From: Spirochaetaceae bacterium
GTDB lineage: Bacteria > Spirochaetota > Spirochaetia > DSM-27196 > Salinispiraceae
DNA length: 14,837 bases
Assembly (NCBI GenBank): GCA_007129335.1
Contig: SKVS01000171.1
Coordinates: forward strand, 1 to 14,837
Direction of reading: 5' to 3'
Shown here one piece after another: positions 7,269-14,837 of this stretch. A program made the position numbers and the translations under genes. The notes below the pieces were generated by a model that saw only the letters and a program-made list of their open reading frames with translations, ran no database searches and was not told the DNA's origin. How positions within the stretch are numbered: the stretch's first letter is position 1; each line of letters starts with the position of its first letter.

Positions 7269-8348
7269 TTAATCCACCGCCGGAACCGAATAGCCCATTT
7301 CCCGCAGGACCTGGGTCATTAAATCCGGTCGGTCGGTTACCAGGCCGTCGGCACCTAATTCCAGAATCCAGCGCATGTCCTCGGGCTCGTTGACCGTCCA
7401 GTACAGCACCGCCAGGTTTTTTCGGTGACCAGCCTGAATGATGGAGCGGGTTACCAGCTTTGTGTACAGGGTATCGGTGGTCGGATCGTAAACGGATAAC
7501 CGGTTCTGGAGCCATCGGGGCAGAGACTCCACAATTCTCCTTTCCCGGGGATAAATTTGATCCTTAATCGGCAGAAACAGGCTTGTGTAGGGGGTAGGCA
7601 GGAAGAAGTCCAGCCACAGGGCATCGAGAACACTGAAAATCAGCACGTCGTTTGTGCCGGCTGCGGTGGGAATGGTGTTCTCCGATGCAGCCCGGAATTT
7701 TGCGGTTACCCCGCTGTCGAAACTGGCAACCACAACCCGGTCTTCCATGGAATAATCCCTAATGGTGTCAATGAGGGCATTTACCGCCTGAGCAGCCCAG
7801 TCCGAACCAACCTTTTCTATGGTATCTTTGAGCTCCAGAATAAAGTAGGAATCGGGATACCAGCGGAACAGGTCCGAAAGCCTGGCGGGGATCAGAATTG
7901 CGGCCATGTCCGGATCATTTTCCCAGGTAATGTGTTCGTAAGGCTTCTCCCCCTGGAGATTCTCAAAGGTTGCAGCAAAATTATACCGGCTTAATTGATT
8001 GTAGGTGAAATCCCTGACCATGTCGTTGTCCAGTCCGGTTGTCCGGCCAATTCCCAGATCATGGTGGGAAATGAGAATGCCGTCTTTGGTTAGGACAAGA
8101 TCCACCTCGAAGGTATTCCAACCCCGGCGATACATTTCCTGATAACTGTAAATGGTGTTCTCAGGGAACAGGTCCTTTGCGCCTCCATGGGGAATAATAT
8201 GGGGAATTTGTCCCGATTCCAGCCGCAGGGGGTTCTTGCCCCTGAATCCTCCGGGGGCAACCGGCAGAGCATCGAGAATCAACAGCAAAACCACAAGCCC
8301 AACAATAATTCCGGCGAAAATGCCAAGTCCACGGATCAGTTTTTTCAT
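7269..8348 (-). CDS. Membrane-anchored glycerophosphodiester phosphodiesterase
   Basis: A 359-residue protein if started at ATG 8348. It hydrolyses glycerophosphodiesters to an alcohol and glycerol-3-phosphate. The N-terminus MKKLIRG followed by about 20 hydrophobic residues is a membrane anchor or uncleaved signal, so the catalytic domain should face the periplasm. Active-site motifs in order are HGG (54-56, where most members have HRG), FPENT (61-65), FEVDLVLTKDG (80-90, with E81 and D83) and SHHD (94-97). A FILELKD strand follows, and the C-terminal LYWTVNEPEDM and GADGLVTDRP are typical of the TIM-barrel GDPD fold. ATG 8360, directly after AAGGGA, is an alternative start; longer in-frame extensions to 8525 would overlap the divergent ABC gene and are unlikely. 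There is no operon partner. The substrate may be phospholipid-derived glycerophosphodiesters. Confidence 0.92.
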   Translation of the reverse strand: MKKLIRGLGIFAGIIVGLVVLLLILDALPVAPGGFRGKNPLRLESGQIPHIIPHGGAKDLFPENTIYSYQEMYRRGWNTFEVDLVLTKDGILISHHDLGIGRTTGLDNDMVRDFTYNQLSRYNFAATFENLQGEKPYEHITWENDPDMAAILIPARLSDLFRWYPDSYFILELKDTIEKVGSDWAAQAVNALIDTIRDYSMEDRVVVASFDSGVTAKFRAASENTIPTAAGTNDVLIFSVLDALWLDFFLPTPYTSLFLPIKDQIYPRERRIVESLPRWLQNRLSVYDPTTDTLYTKLVTRSIIQAGHRKNLAVLYWTVNEPEDMRWILELGADGLVTDRPDLMTQVLREMGYSVPAVD

Positions 8349-8366
8349 GAATGGTATCATTCCCTT

Positions 8367-8395
8367 AGTAAAGCCCAGGAGCAGAGAAATCGCAA
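8367..8395 (-). promoter_or_regulatory. Candidate promoter of the phosphodiesterase gene
   Basis: On the minus strand TTGCGA (8390-8395) and TTTACT (8367-8372) are 17 bp apart and each matches the sigma-70 consensus at 4/6 positions. Transcription would start very near ATG 8360, giving a minimal or absent leader for that start codon and about a dozen bases for ATG 8348. This is a weak prediction. Confidence 0.25.
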
Positions 8396-8486
8396 GATGA
8401 ATTCTAGGTTCGAGGTGATTTTTAACCATTTTTACATGAAATGAAGCCTGTTGTTGATCTTGCTCTGGATAGGGTAGACTGCCAGC

Positions 8487-10400
8487 ATGAAATCCCCTAC
8501 CGTACCAACTCACCTGGTCAGTCAAATTATTGTAACCCGGATCGGGAAGCTAGTGGCCTCCTTTTTCTTTTTTATCATTAAACATTCGCCGGTATGGTTA
8601 CTGCCGTTATATGTTTCCCATTTAATCAATACGGTGGTTGATTCAGGCGCATTCATGGATCTGCTGCTGCCAACGATTATTATGGGCGTCTTGTTCATTC
8701 TGAATGTGCCCTTCCAGGCACTCCATGTTCGATTCTTCTCCCAGGCCTCCCGGGAAATCGAGAAGGAACTGCGGACCTCCCTGATTCGCAAACTTCAAGA
8801 GCTGAGTATTTTGTACTATCAGCGTAACCAAAGTGGTGGTCTGAGTGCAAAGTTTCTGCGGGATGTAGAAGCCATAGAAATGGCTTTGAAGCAGGTAACC
8901 ATGAGCCTGTTGCCTGCCGTTATTTCCTTCATATACGTTTTTGGGGTAACAACGATTCGCCAGCCAATTGTCAGTCTGTTTTTTCTGGGCAGTCTGCCGT
9001 TGATGTGGATTGTGCGGACGGTGTTCTCTGGTCGGTTGAAGGATGATAACCGGGAATACCGCAAAGATATGGAGCGATTATCTGCCAAGGTGCTGGAATC
9101 TATTGAAATGTTGCCGGTTGCCCGGGCTCATGCGGTGGAGGAAACAGAAATTGACGAAATTGAAACCTATTTTCAACGAATCACCCGCTCGGGACTGGTG
9201 CTCGATGTTTCCAACGCAGTTTTCGGTGCCTGGACCTGGGTCATTTTGCAGCTTTTCTCTCTGGTAGCCCTGGTGTTTACCGGCTGGATGGCAATTATCG
9301 GCCGCATTCCCCTGGGCGACATCGTTTTATACCAGAGTTTCTTTGGCATGATTTCCAACGCCCTGGCCACGGTCATCACGATTTTACCAGTGATTTACCG
9401 GGGAAAAGAGTCTCTGAACTCTATTTCTGAGGTTCTGGATTCACCGGATCTGGAAAACTACCGGGGCAGACCGGCCTTCCCTGAGGTCTCAGGGTCCTTC
9501 AGCTTTCAGAATTTGATCTTTCGCTATCCGGAGACTGTTGAGGTTGCTGATGCTGCCGCTGGTGGTGCATCGAGAAGTGAACCTGGTGGTACAGATGCAG
9601 CTAAGGGTGTCGGATTTGCTGGGGGTAGAGCTGGGGGCGGGGGTGCTCCGGGTGCCCTGGGTAAGTATCGGGAAACAGTCGGTCAGGATGATTCGGGGTC
9701 CCATTTGTCCGCCTTGGATATTCAGTCGCTGCACATTCCGGTTGGCCAGTCGGTGGGGATTGTTGGTCCCTCGGGCAGCGGGAAAACCACCTTTGTGAAT
9801 GTAATCATTGGCTTTCTCCAGCCCACCAAGGGGCAAATCTTTCTCGATGATTACCCCTATGCTGATCACGATGTGCGGTCCATGCGTAAGCATCTTTCGG
9901 TGGTTGGGCAGACTCCAATCCTGTTCAGTGGATCAATTGCGGCCAATATCAGTTATGGGGATCCCCGCGGACCCAAATCCCGGGAAGATGAGCAGAAAAT
10001 TCGGCAAGCCCTGGCCTCGGCAAATGCTCTGGATTTTGTGGATGCTCTGCCTGAGGGCATTCACAGTCTGCTCGGGGAACACGGGGCCAACCTGTCCGGA
10101 GGTCAGCGGCAGCGGCTGGTACTGGCCCGGGCATTCTACCGAAATCCCCGAATTCTGATTTTCGATGAAGCCACCAGTGCCCTGGATTCCCACTCAGAAC
10201 AAAAGGTTCAGCAGGCCCTGGAAACCCTGGCGAAGGGTAGAACCACCTTCATTGTTGCCCACCGTCTATCAACCGTAATGAATGTGGACCGGATCCTCGT
10301 ATTCAACAAGGGACGGATTGTACAGGATGGTTCTCCCCAAGATTTATTGGTACAGCCTGGGCTGTTCAGGGAGTTAGCTGAGGTTCAGGGGATAAAATGA
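8487..10400 (+). CDS. ABC exporter half-transporter (fused membrane and ATPase domains)
   Basis: A 637-residue MsbA/multidrug-type ABC protein that should work as a dimer in the inner membrane. Residues about 15-300 form the membrane domain with roughly six hydrophobic segments; the coupling and linker region [17 protein letters not shown] is typical. The ATPase domain has Walker [10 protein letters not shown] (427-435), the Q-loop in [13 protein letters not shown], signature LSGGQRQRL (536-544), Walker [13 protein letters not shown] (556-567) and the switch histidine H592 in IVAHRLST. All catalytic residues are present. Oddly, about 58 residues (349-407) rich in Gly and Ala are inserted between the aromatic A-loop strand FRYPE and ALDIQSLHI. 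The start ATG 8487 has only a distant AGGG about 12 bases upstream. The next gene overlaps by 4 bp. The exported substrate is unknown. Confidence 0.94.
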   Translation: MKSPTVPTHLVSQIIVTRIGKLVASFFFFIIKHSPVWLLPLYVSHLINTVVDSGAFMDLLLPTIIMGVLFILNVPFQALHVRFFSQASREIEKELRTSLIRKLQELSILYYQRNQSGGLSAKFLRDVEAIEMALKQVTMSLLPAVISFIYVFGVTTIRQPIVSLFFLGSLPLMWIVRTVFSGRLKDDNREYRKDMERLSAKVLESIEMLPVARAHAVEETEIDEIETYFQRITRSGLVLDVSNAVFGAWTWVILQLFSLVALVFTGWMAIIGRIPLGDIVLYQSFFGMISNALATVITILPVIYRGKESLNSISEVLDSPDLENYRGRPAFPEVSGSFSFQNLIFRYPETVEVADAAAGGASRSEPGGTDAAKGVGFAGGRAGGGGAPGALGKYRETVGQDDSGSHLSALDIQSLHIPVGQSVGIVGPSGSGKTTFVNVIIGFLQPTKGQIFLDDYPYADHDVRSMRKHLSVVGQTPILFSGSIAANISYGDPRGPKSREDEQKIRQALASANALDFVDALPEGIHSLLGEHGANLSGGQRQRLVLARAFYRNPRILIFDEATSALDSHSEQKVQQALETLAKGRTTFIVAHRLSTVMNVDRILVFNKGRIVQDGSPQDLLVQPGLFRELAEVQGIK

Positions 10401-11371
10401 AGGTAGGGCGAAATGATCCCTGCCCTTGCGGCAGTGGGAAAAAGTACAAAAAATGTTGTTTGGGCAATCCGAATCTCCATGAAAGCCCAGGACATGCAGA
10501 CCCGAGTGCGCTTGAGTTTTCATCATTGGATGAGCTGAACCGTCACATGCATCGGTTTACTCACCAGCAGAATGCAGCACCCATAAAAGATTTTGGTGGC
10601 CTTTCATCAGATCAAATGCAGCAACTGTTAACCAGACCCTTTGAAGAACTAAGTTGGTTTGTAACCTTCAATCCAAACCTTGGTCTTGATGATGTCATGG
10701 AATGTCCCATTCTGGGCACCCTGGAATCATTCCTTGCTGCTTTTGCAGATACTCATGGGAAATGCAGAACTACCCCTGCTGGAAATCTTCCCCGGAAGGT
10801 TGTAGAGCGTTGTTTGCCCCACTGTGCTCCCTGGTGGAGGCCTGGTCAGCCTGTTCCCAAGCAGGGTGCCTTACCGATTCTCAGCAGGACCGTTGAGCTG
10901 TGTTTCGACTTGAAGTTGATTGACCAAAGGGGCAGCGAAATATTCCTTACACCCGAGGGTATACAGCTGTATCAACAGGGTGATTGGGTAGAATGTTTTC
11001 AGTTGCTGGTAACAAGGTATATCGATGACTATGATTGGCAGTTTAACTTGCCAGAAAACTGGCAGAATGATCATTTTGATCACATTGCCAGTTCTGCGCC
11101 CTTTTCTTTATGGGTTCTGGCTCAGCATGAAACAGGATCGATTACCCATTTTCTTGAAACGTACCATCGGGCATTTCCTGCATTCATTGCTCCTGCAAGA
11201 AAGAGTGCGGAATCAAAGGGATTTGTTGAGTCTATATTAGTTGATTTGCTTTTCGACTATTTCTGCCAAAGCTTCGGGTTTCTCGAGCGTTCTGTTGAAA
11301 ATCCCGACCAATACACCATGACGGGCCTGTTTCAGAAGACCTTTGTTTGGAAATGTACTTTTCGAGGTTGA
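10397..11371 (+). CDS. SEC-C zinc-motif protein of unknown function
   Basis: A 324-residue, probably cytoplasmic protein. The N-terminus [18 protein letters not shown] (4-21) is a complete SEC-C motif, which binds zinc through C9, C11, C20 and C21 and occurs at the C-terminus of SecA and in many otherwise unrelated proteins. The rest is not recognisable as an enzyme. A segment around [12 protein letters not shown] (about 128-139), followed by LCFDLKLID and [16 protein letters not shown], looks like a winged-helix region with its wing strand, reminiscent of SEC-C proteins related to plasmid pRiA4b ORF-3; that similarity is recalled, not computed. The ATG overlaps the ABC exporter stop (ATGA), so the two are translationally coupled and may act together. 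A strong hairpin follows 20 bases after the stop. Confidence 0.85.
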   Translation: MKVGRNDPCPCGSGKKYKKCCLGNPNLHESPGHADPSALEFSSLDELNRHMHRFTHQQNAAPIKDFGGLSSDQMQQLLTRPFEELSWFVTFNPNLGLDDVMECPILGTLESFLAAFADTHGKCRTTPAGNLPRKVVERCLPHCAPWWRPGQPVPKQGALPILSRTVELCFDLKLIDQRGSEIFLTPEGIQLYQQGDWVECFQLLVTRYIDDYDWQFNLPENWQNDHFDHIASSAPFSLWVLAQHETGSITHFLETYHRAFPAFIAPARKSAESKGFVESILVDLLFDYFCQSFGFLERSVENPDQYTMTGLFQKTFVWKCTFRG

Positions 11372-11391
11372 ACCCATTAATCAGAATTATG

Positions 11392-11440
11392 ACTTCAACC
11401 CCGGACCGCTTGATGTAACAGCCCGGGGTTGAAGTGCTTT
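11392..11440. terminator. Bidirectional-type terminator between convergent genes
   Basis: A perfect 13-bp inverted repeat, ACTTCAACCCCGG (11392-11404) and CCGGGGTTGAAGT (11423-11435), encloses an 18-base loop. On the plus strand it is followed by GC and TTTT (11437-11440). On the minus strand it begins 4 bases after the YfcC stop codon but lacks a clear T tract. Its position between convergent genes fits ending both transcripts. The loop is large and the T tract short. Confidence 0.75.
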
Positions 11441-12972
11441 TACAGAATCATGAATCCCAGAACCAGGAAGATAGTTCCCAGGAGGAACAGAATTCCCTGG
11501 AACTTGATCTGGAACTTGGCCCAGGTTCCCCAATCCAGTCGAGCTACTCCAAGCACACCCATGAGGCTGGCTGAAGTCGGAACGATGATGTTGGTAAACC
11601 CATCGCCCAGCTGGAAGGCAAGAATCGAAAGGTCACGGCTTACTCCCACCTGGTCCGCAAGGGGGGCCATAATCGGCATGGTCAGTGCCGCCTGACCCGA
11701 ACCACTGACAACGAAGAAGTTAAACACCGACTGGAATACGTACATGAACCAGCCGCTGATAACCGAGGGGAAAACCCGCAAACCGTCGCTGAGGGTATAC
11801 AGAATAGTGTTCAGCACATTCGGTGAACCGTATTCGCTGCCCCCCAGAATCATGACAATGGCTTTCGCCATACCTACAACCATGGCAGCACCCAGCAGAT
11901 CCTTTGCTCCATCCCGGAATGCTTCGGCAATGCCGTTCACGGTCATGCCGTTGAGCTTGAAAATTACCCCGATAATTCCAGAAACCAATCCCATAATGAA
12001 GAAAATAGTGGCAATTTCGGGAATGTAGTAGCCAAGGCCGGGACCGTAACCCACGACACCCCAGATAATCCACACAATACCTGCAACAATGGTCAGAAGA
12101 ACCAGGGCATGCCCCAGACCAAACTGAACGTGGGTCTCATCGGTTTTCTTAAAATCATCCCGGAAGTAGGCATCGGTCTTGTAACTCAGGCTGCTCTCAG
12201 GATTTTTCTGGATTTTTCGAGCGTAGAGCAAGGTGAACACCGTTCCCACAGCGGTAATGATGAACCACATAATAATCCGGAAAATCATGCTCGCCCCGCC
12301 ACCGGGAACCCCGGCAATACCCTGGGCAATCAGCACACTGAACGGATTCATCCAGCTTGCCCCAAATCCGATTTGGGTTGCCACATAGGTAATGAGAATT
12401 CCGGTAATTGCATCGTAGCCCAGGGCCACCACAATAGGAATAATTATCATGGCAAAGGCTATGGCTTCCTCACCCATCCCAAAGACTGCACCTCCTAAGG
12501 AGAACAGAAAGAACAGGGTTGGAATAATCAGAATTTCCCTGCCCTGGGTTCGCTTAATGACCGACAGGATTCCTGCTTCCACAGCTCCGGTTTTCAGAAT
12601 AATTCCGAAAGCTCCCCCCACAATGAGGATGAACGCCATTACTCCAACCGCGCTCCCCCATTTTGATCCGCTGGTGAACCCTTCGAATGCATAGTTCAAA
12701 ATACCCAGTCCACCGAACGGCTTGAACAGTTGGTACAGGGGCTGGCGGACTGTTGATCCATTGGGATCGGGAACCAATTTTCCATCGACTTGGGAAAACG
12801 TGGTGGTGAACGAATCCCGGTCCAGAACGGTCCGGCCGCTTTCGGTTTCAATTGATCCGGTAAACATTCCTACGGGAATGAACCAGGTCAGCATGGCTGC
12901 GAGGATGACCACGAAAAAGATGATCACATACGTATCGGGCATTTGCCAGCTACGTTTCTTTAACTCAGGCAT
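11440..12972 (-). CDS. yfcC: YfcC-family membrane carrier (DcuC/ArcD-like superfamily)
   Basis: A 510-residue polytopic inner-membrane protein with about 12 hydrophobic segments. The N-terminus KKRSWQMPDTYVIIFFVV is characteristic of the YfcC family, as are the internal GMGEEAIAFAMIIIPI, the GFGASWMNPFSVLIAQ hairpin and the C-terminal VSGSGQAALTMPIM and QLGDGFTNIIVPTS. Members are annotated as putative basic amino acid antiporters or C4-dicarboxylate carriers; few have been tested, so the substrate is open. A well-placed AAAGGAGA seven bases before ATG 12972 fixes the start. The gene is transcribed away from the isocitrate dehydrogenase gene, and a 14-bp palindrome lies 24 bp upstream of its start. 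Given the neighbour, a carboxylate substrate is tempting, but that is inference only. Confidence 0.9.
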   Translation of the reverse strand: MPELKKRSWQMPDTYVIIFFVVILAAMLTWFIPVGMFTGSIETESGRTVLDRDSFTTTFSQVDGKLVPDPNGSTVRQPLYQLFKPFGGLGILNYAFEGFTSGSKWGSAVGVMAFILIVGGAFGIILKTGAVEAGILSVIKRTQGREILIIPTLFFLFSLGGAVFGMGEEAIAFAMIIIPIVVALGYDAITGILITYVATQIGFGASWMNPFSVLIAQGIAGVPGGGASMIFRIIMWFIITAVGTVFTLLYARKIQKNPESSLSYKTDAYFRDDFKKTDETHVQFGLGHALVLLTIVAGIVWIIWGVVGYGPGLGYYIPEIATIFFIMGLVSGIIGVIFKLNGMTVNGIAEAFRDGAKDLLGAAMVVGMAKAIVMILGGSEYGSPNVLNTILYTLSDGLRVFPSVISGWFMYVFQSVFNFFVVSGSGQAALTMPIMAPLADQVGVSRDLSILAFQLGDGFTNIIVPTSASLMGVLGVARLDWGTWAKFQIKFQGILFLLGTIFLVLGFMIL

Positions 12973-12996
12973 TTTCTGCTCTCCTTTGATTTTGTT

Positions 12997-13010
12997 ACTA
13001 CTAAAGTAGT
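12997..13010. promoter_or_regulatory. 14-bp palindrome upstream of yfcC (candidate operator)
   Basis: ACTACT and AGTAGT flank a 2-base centre, giving a compact dyad 24 bp before the yfcC start codon. Such short dyads upstream of a gene are often operators, and it is too close to the ribosome binding site to be a terminator of anything upstream. No regulator can be named. Confidence 0.35.
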
Positions 13011-13052
13011 TCGACTTTTAAGATAGCGCAAGAAAAATTTGGGAGATAACAG

Positions 13053-13098
13053 TTGGAATTTGCTATTCTCTCTAACATGATATAAATTGTTAGCAATT
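13053..13098 (+). promoter_or_regulatory. Probable icd promoter region with inverted repeat
   Basis: AT-rich DNA about 60 to 100 bp before the icd start includes TTGGAA (13053), TTGCTA (13060) and TATAAA (13081). No hexamer pair has ideal spacing: TTGCTA to TATAAA is 15 bp. Directly after it lies an inverted repeat AATTG-TTAG-CAATT (13085-13098), which would overlap the start of transcription and could be an operator. Both calls are tentative. Confidence 0.3.
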
Positions 13099-13155
13099 AT
13101 CCATGGTCTTCGTCAAAATTGGATCATGGTTGATAAGCAAAACAGGAGGACCCCC

Positions 13156-14616
13156 ATGGCAAATCACACAATCACTGTAGCCCCCGGCGACGGCATTGGC
13201 CCGGAAATAACCGACGCAGTTGTTACTATTCTTCAGGAAGCCGGAGCAGCTCTGGATATGGAGCACATTGTCATTGGCAAGGAAATCTACGAACAAGGCG
13301 GAGAAACAGGAATTCCTGAAGAAGCCTGGGAATCGATCCGCCGCACCAAGGTCCTGCTGAAAGGACCCATTACCACCCCCCAGGGCGGTGGCTACAAGAG
13401 CGTAAATGTGACCGCCCGTAAAACCCTGGGACTGTTTGCCAATGTTCGGCCGGTACGGTCCTTTGCACCCTTTGTCCGCACTCCCTTTCCGGGAATGGAT
13501 TTGGTCATAGTCCGGGAAAACGAGGAAGATACCTACGGGGGCATCGAGCATCAGCAAACCGATGAGGTTGTCCAATGTCTAAAACTCATAACCCGCCCGG
13601 GAACCGAACGGGTTGTGCGGTACGCCTTTGAATACGCCCGGGCTTATGGCCGCCGGAAAATTCACTGTTTAAGCAAAGATAACATCATGAAATTAACCGA
13701 CGGATTGTTCCACAAGGTGTTCAACGAAATTGCATCAGAATACCCGGACATCCATCCTGAGCATATGATAATAGATATTGGAACCGCAAAGGTTGCCGCT
13801 GATCCTCTGCGATTCGATGTAATTGTTACTCCCAACTTATATGGAGATATTATTTCCGACGTGGCTGCTGAAGTCAGCGGTTCGGTCGGTCTTGCCGGCT
13901 CGGCAAACATCGGGGTTGCCGCAGCCATGTTCGAGGCGGTGCATGGTTCAGCTCCGGATATTGCGGGGAAAAATATTGCAAATCCATCGGGTCTTTTGAA
14001 TGGGGCAATTCTGATGCTCCTGCATTTGGGGTTAGCCGACACAGCTGAGGTCATTCAGAACGCCTGGTTGTGCACCATGGAGGATGGAATGCATACGGCT
14101 GACATTCAGAGCAAGGCATATACCAAGGAACTGCTGGGAACCCGGGAGTTTGCCCGGGCTGTGGTCGACCGTCTGGGAAAAACTCCCCATACCCTGACGC
14201 CAGCAGCCCATTCCCAGGTTCAGGTACATATGGATCAGGTACTTCGGGCACATACCCAGGAATCGATTGAAGCCAGTGCTGCTCCAAAAAGCCTGGTCGG
14301 AGTAGATGTGTTTCTCGATTGGGATGAGGATGCAAGGAGTCCTCAAGTTTTGGGGATGAAATTGGAAAAACTTGCCGGTCCGGAGTTTTCCCTGACCATG
14401 ATTTCCAACCGGGGAACGAAGGTATATCCCAAGGGCGCACCGGAGACCTTCTGTACGGACCACTGGCGCTGTCGTTTTACCGGGAAAGATTTGGATTCCC
14501 ACAAGATTATTAACCTCCTGACCCGCCATGCCGAAGCTGGGTTAGAGGTCATAAAGACCGAGAATTTGTACGAGTTTGCCGGGCTGCCGGGGTATTCCAG
14601 GGGGCAGGGAGAGTAG
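13156..14616 (+). CDS. icd: Isocitrate dehydrogenase, long Thermus-type, probably NAD+-dependent
   Basis: A 486-residue cytoplasmic enzyme that would convert isocitrate to 2-oxoglutarate with release of CO2. The start ATG 13156 has AGGAGG six bases upstream; upstream in-frame codons to 13087 do not match the family. Motifs: APGDGIGPEI (9-18), substrate-binding KSVNVTARK (81-89) and ANVRPVRSF, the VRENEEDTYGG segment, NIMKLTDG with catalytic Lys, LYGDIISDVAAE with metal-binding Asp, and HGSAPDIAGKNIANP (263-277). The C-terminal 140 or so residues (LVGVDVFLDW, LTMISNRGTKVYP, and the rest) resemble the extension of the Thermus thermophilus enzyme. D268-I269 stand where NADP-dependent enzymes usually carry Lys-Tyr, which suggests NAD+ use. 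Isopropylmalate or homoisocitrate dehydrogenase are less likely given the extension and the KSVNV loop. Confidence 0.92.
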   Translation: MANHTITVAPGDGIGPEITDAVVTILQEAGAALDMEHIVIGKEIYEQGGETGIPEEAWESIRRTKVLLKGPITTPQGGGYKSVNVTARKTLGLFANVRPVRSFAPFVRTPFPGMDLVIVRENEEDTYGGIEHQQTDEVVQCLKLITRPGTERVVRYAFEYARAYGRRKIHCLSKDNIMKLTDGLFHKVFNEIASEYPDIHPEHMIIDIGTAKVAADPLRFDVIVTPNLYGDIISDVAAEVSGSVGLAGSANIGVAAAMFEAVHGSAPDIAGKNIANPSGLLNGAILMLLHLGLADTAEVIQNAWLCTMEDGMHTADIQSKAYTKELLGTREFARAVVDRLGKTPHTLTPAAHSQVQVHMDQVLRAHTQESIEASAAPKSLVGVDVFLDWDEDARSPQVLGMKLEKLAGPEFSLTMISNRGTKVYPKGAPETFCTDHWRCRFTGKDLDSHKIINLLTRHAEAGLEVIKTENLYEFAGLPGYSRGQGE

Positions 14617-14650
14617 CTTGGGCTGCATAGAGTGATGCGAATTCTGGATC

Positions 14651-14680
14651 AGGTTATGAACCTAGAAATGGGTAATTTCT
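14651..14680. terminator. Two small inverted repeats between convergent genes
   Basis: AGGTT-ATG-AACCT (14651-14663) and AGAAAT-GGGTA-ATTTCT (14664-14680) lie just after icd and at the end of the GGDEF gene, whose stop codon they overlap. Both stems are short and lack a firm T tract, so termination function is only possible. Confidence 0.25.
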
Positions 14681-14837
14681 GAAACCAGATTCTCTTTTCC
14701 ACAATGGCGTTCATCTCCCATAACCCGGTCTCTTCCACAGCGTTTCGCCTGAAGCAGACGGGCATCTGCTCGGGTGAGCATGTTCGAAAGGCCGGGAAAC
14801 CCTTCTGATGTGTGGGCTGCCCCTACACTTATGGTAA
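14662..14837 (-). CDS. C-terminal end of a GGDEF (diguanylate cyclase) protein
   Basis: The frame enters from the right edge and ends at TAG (14662-14664), showing 57 complete codons. TISVGAA, then LSNMLTRADARLLQAKRCGR and DRV, is the standard end of a GGDEF domain (usually TxSxGVA, LLxxADxALYxAKxxGRNRV). Such domains make cyclic di-GMP from two GTP. The GGDEF active site and any sensor domain lie outside the window, so activity cannot be judged; a degenerate domain is possible. LLQAK replaces the usual LYxAK. A short tail of about 18 residues follows the domain. The gene is convergent with icd, 45 bp apart. Confidence 0.85.
   Translation of the reverse strand, partial: TISVGAAHTSEGFPGLSNMLTRADARLLQAKRCGRDRVMGDERHCGKENLVSEITHF

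Noticed and set aside
7018..7515. Minus-strand open frame of 165 codons across the DUF5107/GDPD junction
   Set aside because: It overlaps two well-supported genes and its translation is a low-complexity Gly/Pro/Arg mix produced by the GC-rich spacer.
8451..8487. Leaderless promoter (TTGTTG, 18 bp, TAGACT) for the ABC exporter
   Set aside because: The -35 match is poor and spacing is not ideal; a transcription start at the ATG would explain the missing ribosome binding site, but the evidence is too thin to annotate.
8349..8525. Longer N-terminus of the phosphodiesterase, reaching into the divergent ABC gene
   Set aside because: There is no ribosome binding site, the residues are not family-like, and it would overlap the start of the ABC exporter; the membrane anchor begins naturally at 8348.
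11720..12694. Several open frames of about 80 to 130 codons overlapping yfcC on both strands
   Set aside because: All are shadows of the yfcC frame, which alone shows membrane segments and family motifs.
13087..13155. Upstream in-frame extension of isocitrate dehydrogenase
   Set aside because: The AGGAGG site and the family N-terminus fix the start at 13156; the extra codons overlap the promoter-proximal inverted repeat.
1..14837. Search by eye for tRNA, rRNA, CRISPR arrays, transposases, integrase sites and toxin-antitoxin pairs
   Set aside because: No supporting sequence was seen; the window is mostly metabolic and transport genes with short spacers.

Overview
The window reads as chromosomal DNA from a Gram-negative-type anaerobic or facultative bacterium of roughly even GC content. 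A spirochaete (Spirochaetales-like) is my best guess. It rests on style only: a solute-binding protein whose signal peptide ends in LFA-GG without a lipobox, a CUT1-type sugar importer lacking its own ATPase, a PocR/AraC regulator and a YfcC carrier. No rRNA or other phylogenetic marker is present. I see no mobile element, CRISPR array, tRNA or rRNA.

Region 1 (1-7148) is a carbohydrate uptake locus. A sugar kinase of the NahK/mucin-desulfatase-like phosphotransferase family (minus strand, cut by the left edge) is divergent from a PocR-domain AraC-type regulator. After the regulator come a periplasmic sugar-binding protein, two MalF/MalG-like permeases and a 659-residue DUF5107 plus TPR protein with a mutarotase-like N-terminal part. 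The expected scheme is that the binding protein and permeases import a sugar or oligosaccharide using an ATPase encoded elsewhere, the DUF5107 protein acts on or senses the sugar, and the kinase phosphorylates the freed sugar. A perfect 14-bp sequence occurs upstream of both the kinase and the binding protein. It has the same orientation relative to each gene and lies exactly 28 bp before a possible -10 box in each case, so it is a strong candidate operator for the regulator.

Region 2 (7149-11440) holds a GC-rich spacer with five copies of a CCCAG-type octamer, a membrane-anchored glycerophosphodiester phosphodiesterase (minus strand), and a divergent ABC exporter half-transporter with an unusual Gly/Ala-rich insertion in its nucleotide-binding domain. 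The exporter overlaps by 4 bp a SEC-C zinc-motif protein. A 13-bp-stem hairpin then separates this pair from the convergent gene.

Region 3 (11440-14837) holds a YfcC-family carrier (minus strand) divergent from a long, Thermus-type isocitrate dehydrogenase whose cofactor-site residues suggest NAD+ rather than NADP+. The right edge carries the C-terminal end of a GGDEF (diguanylate cyclase) protein on the minus strand.
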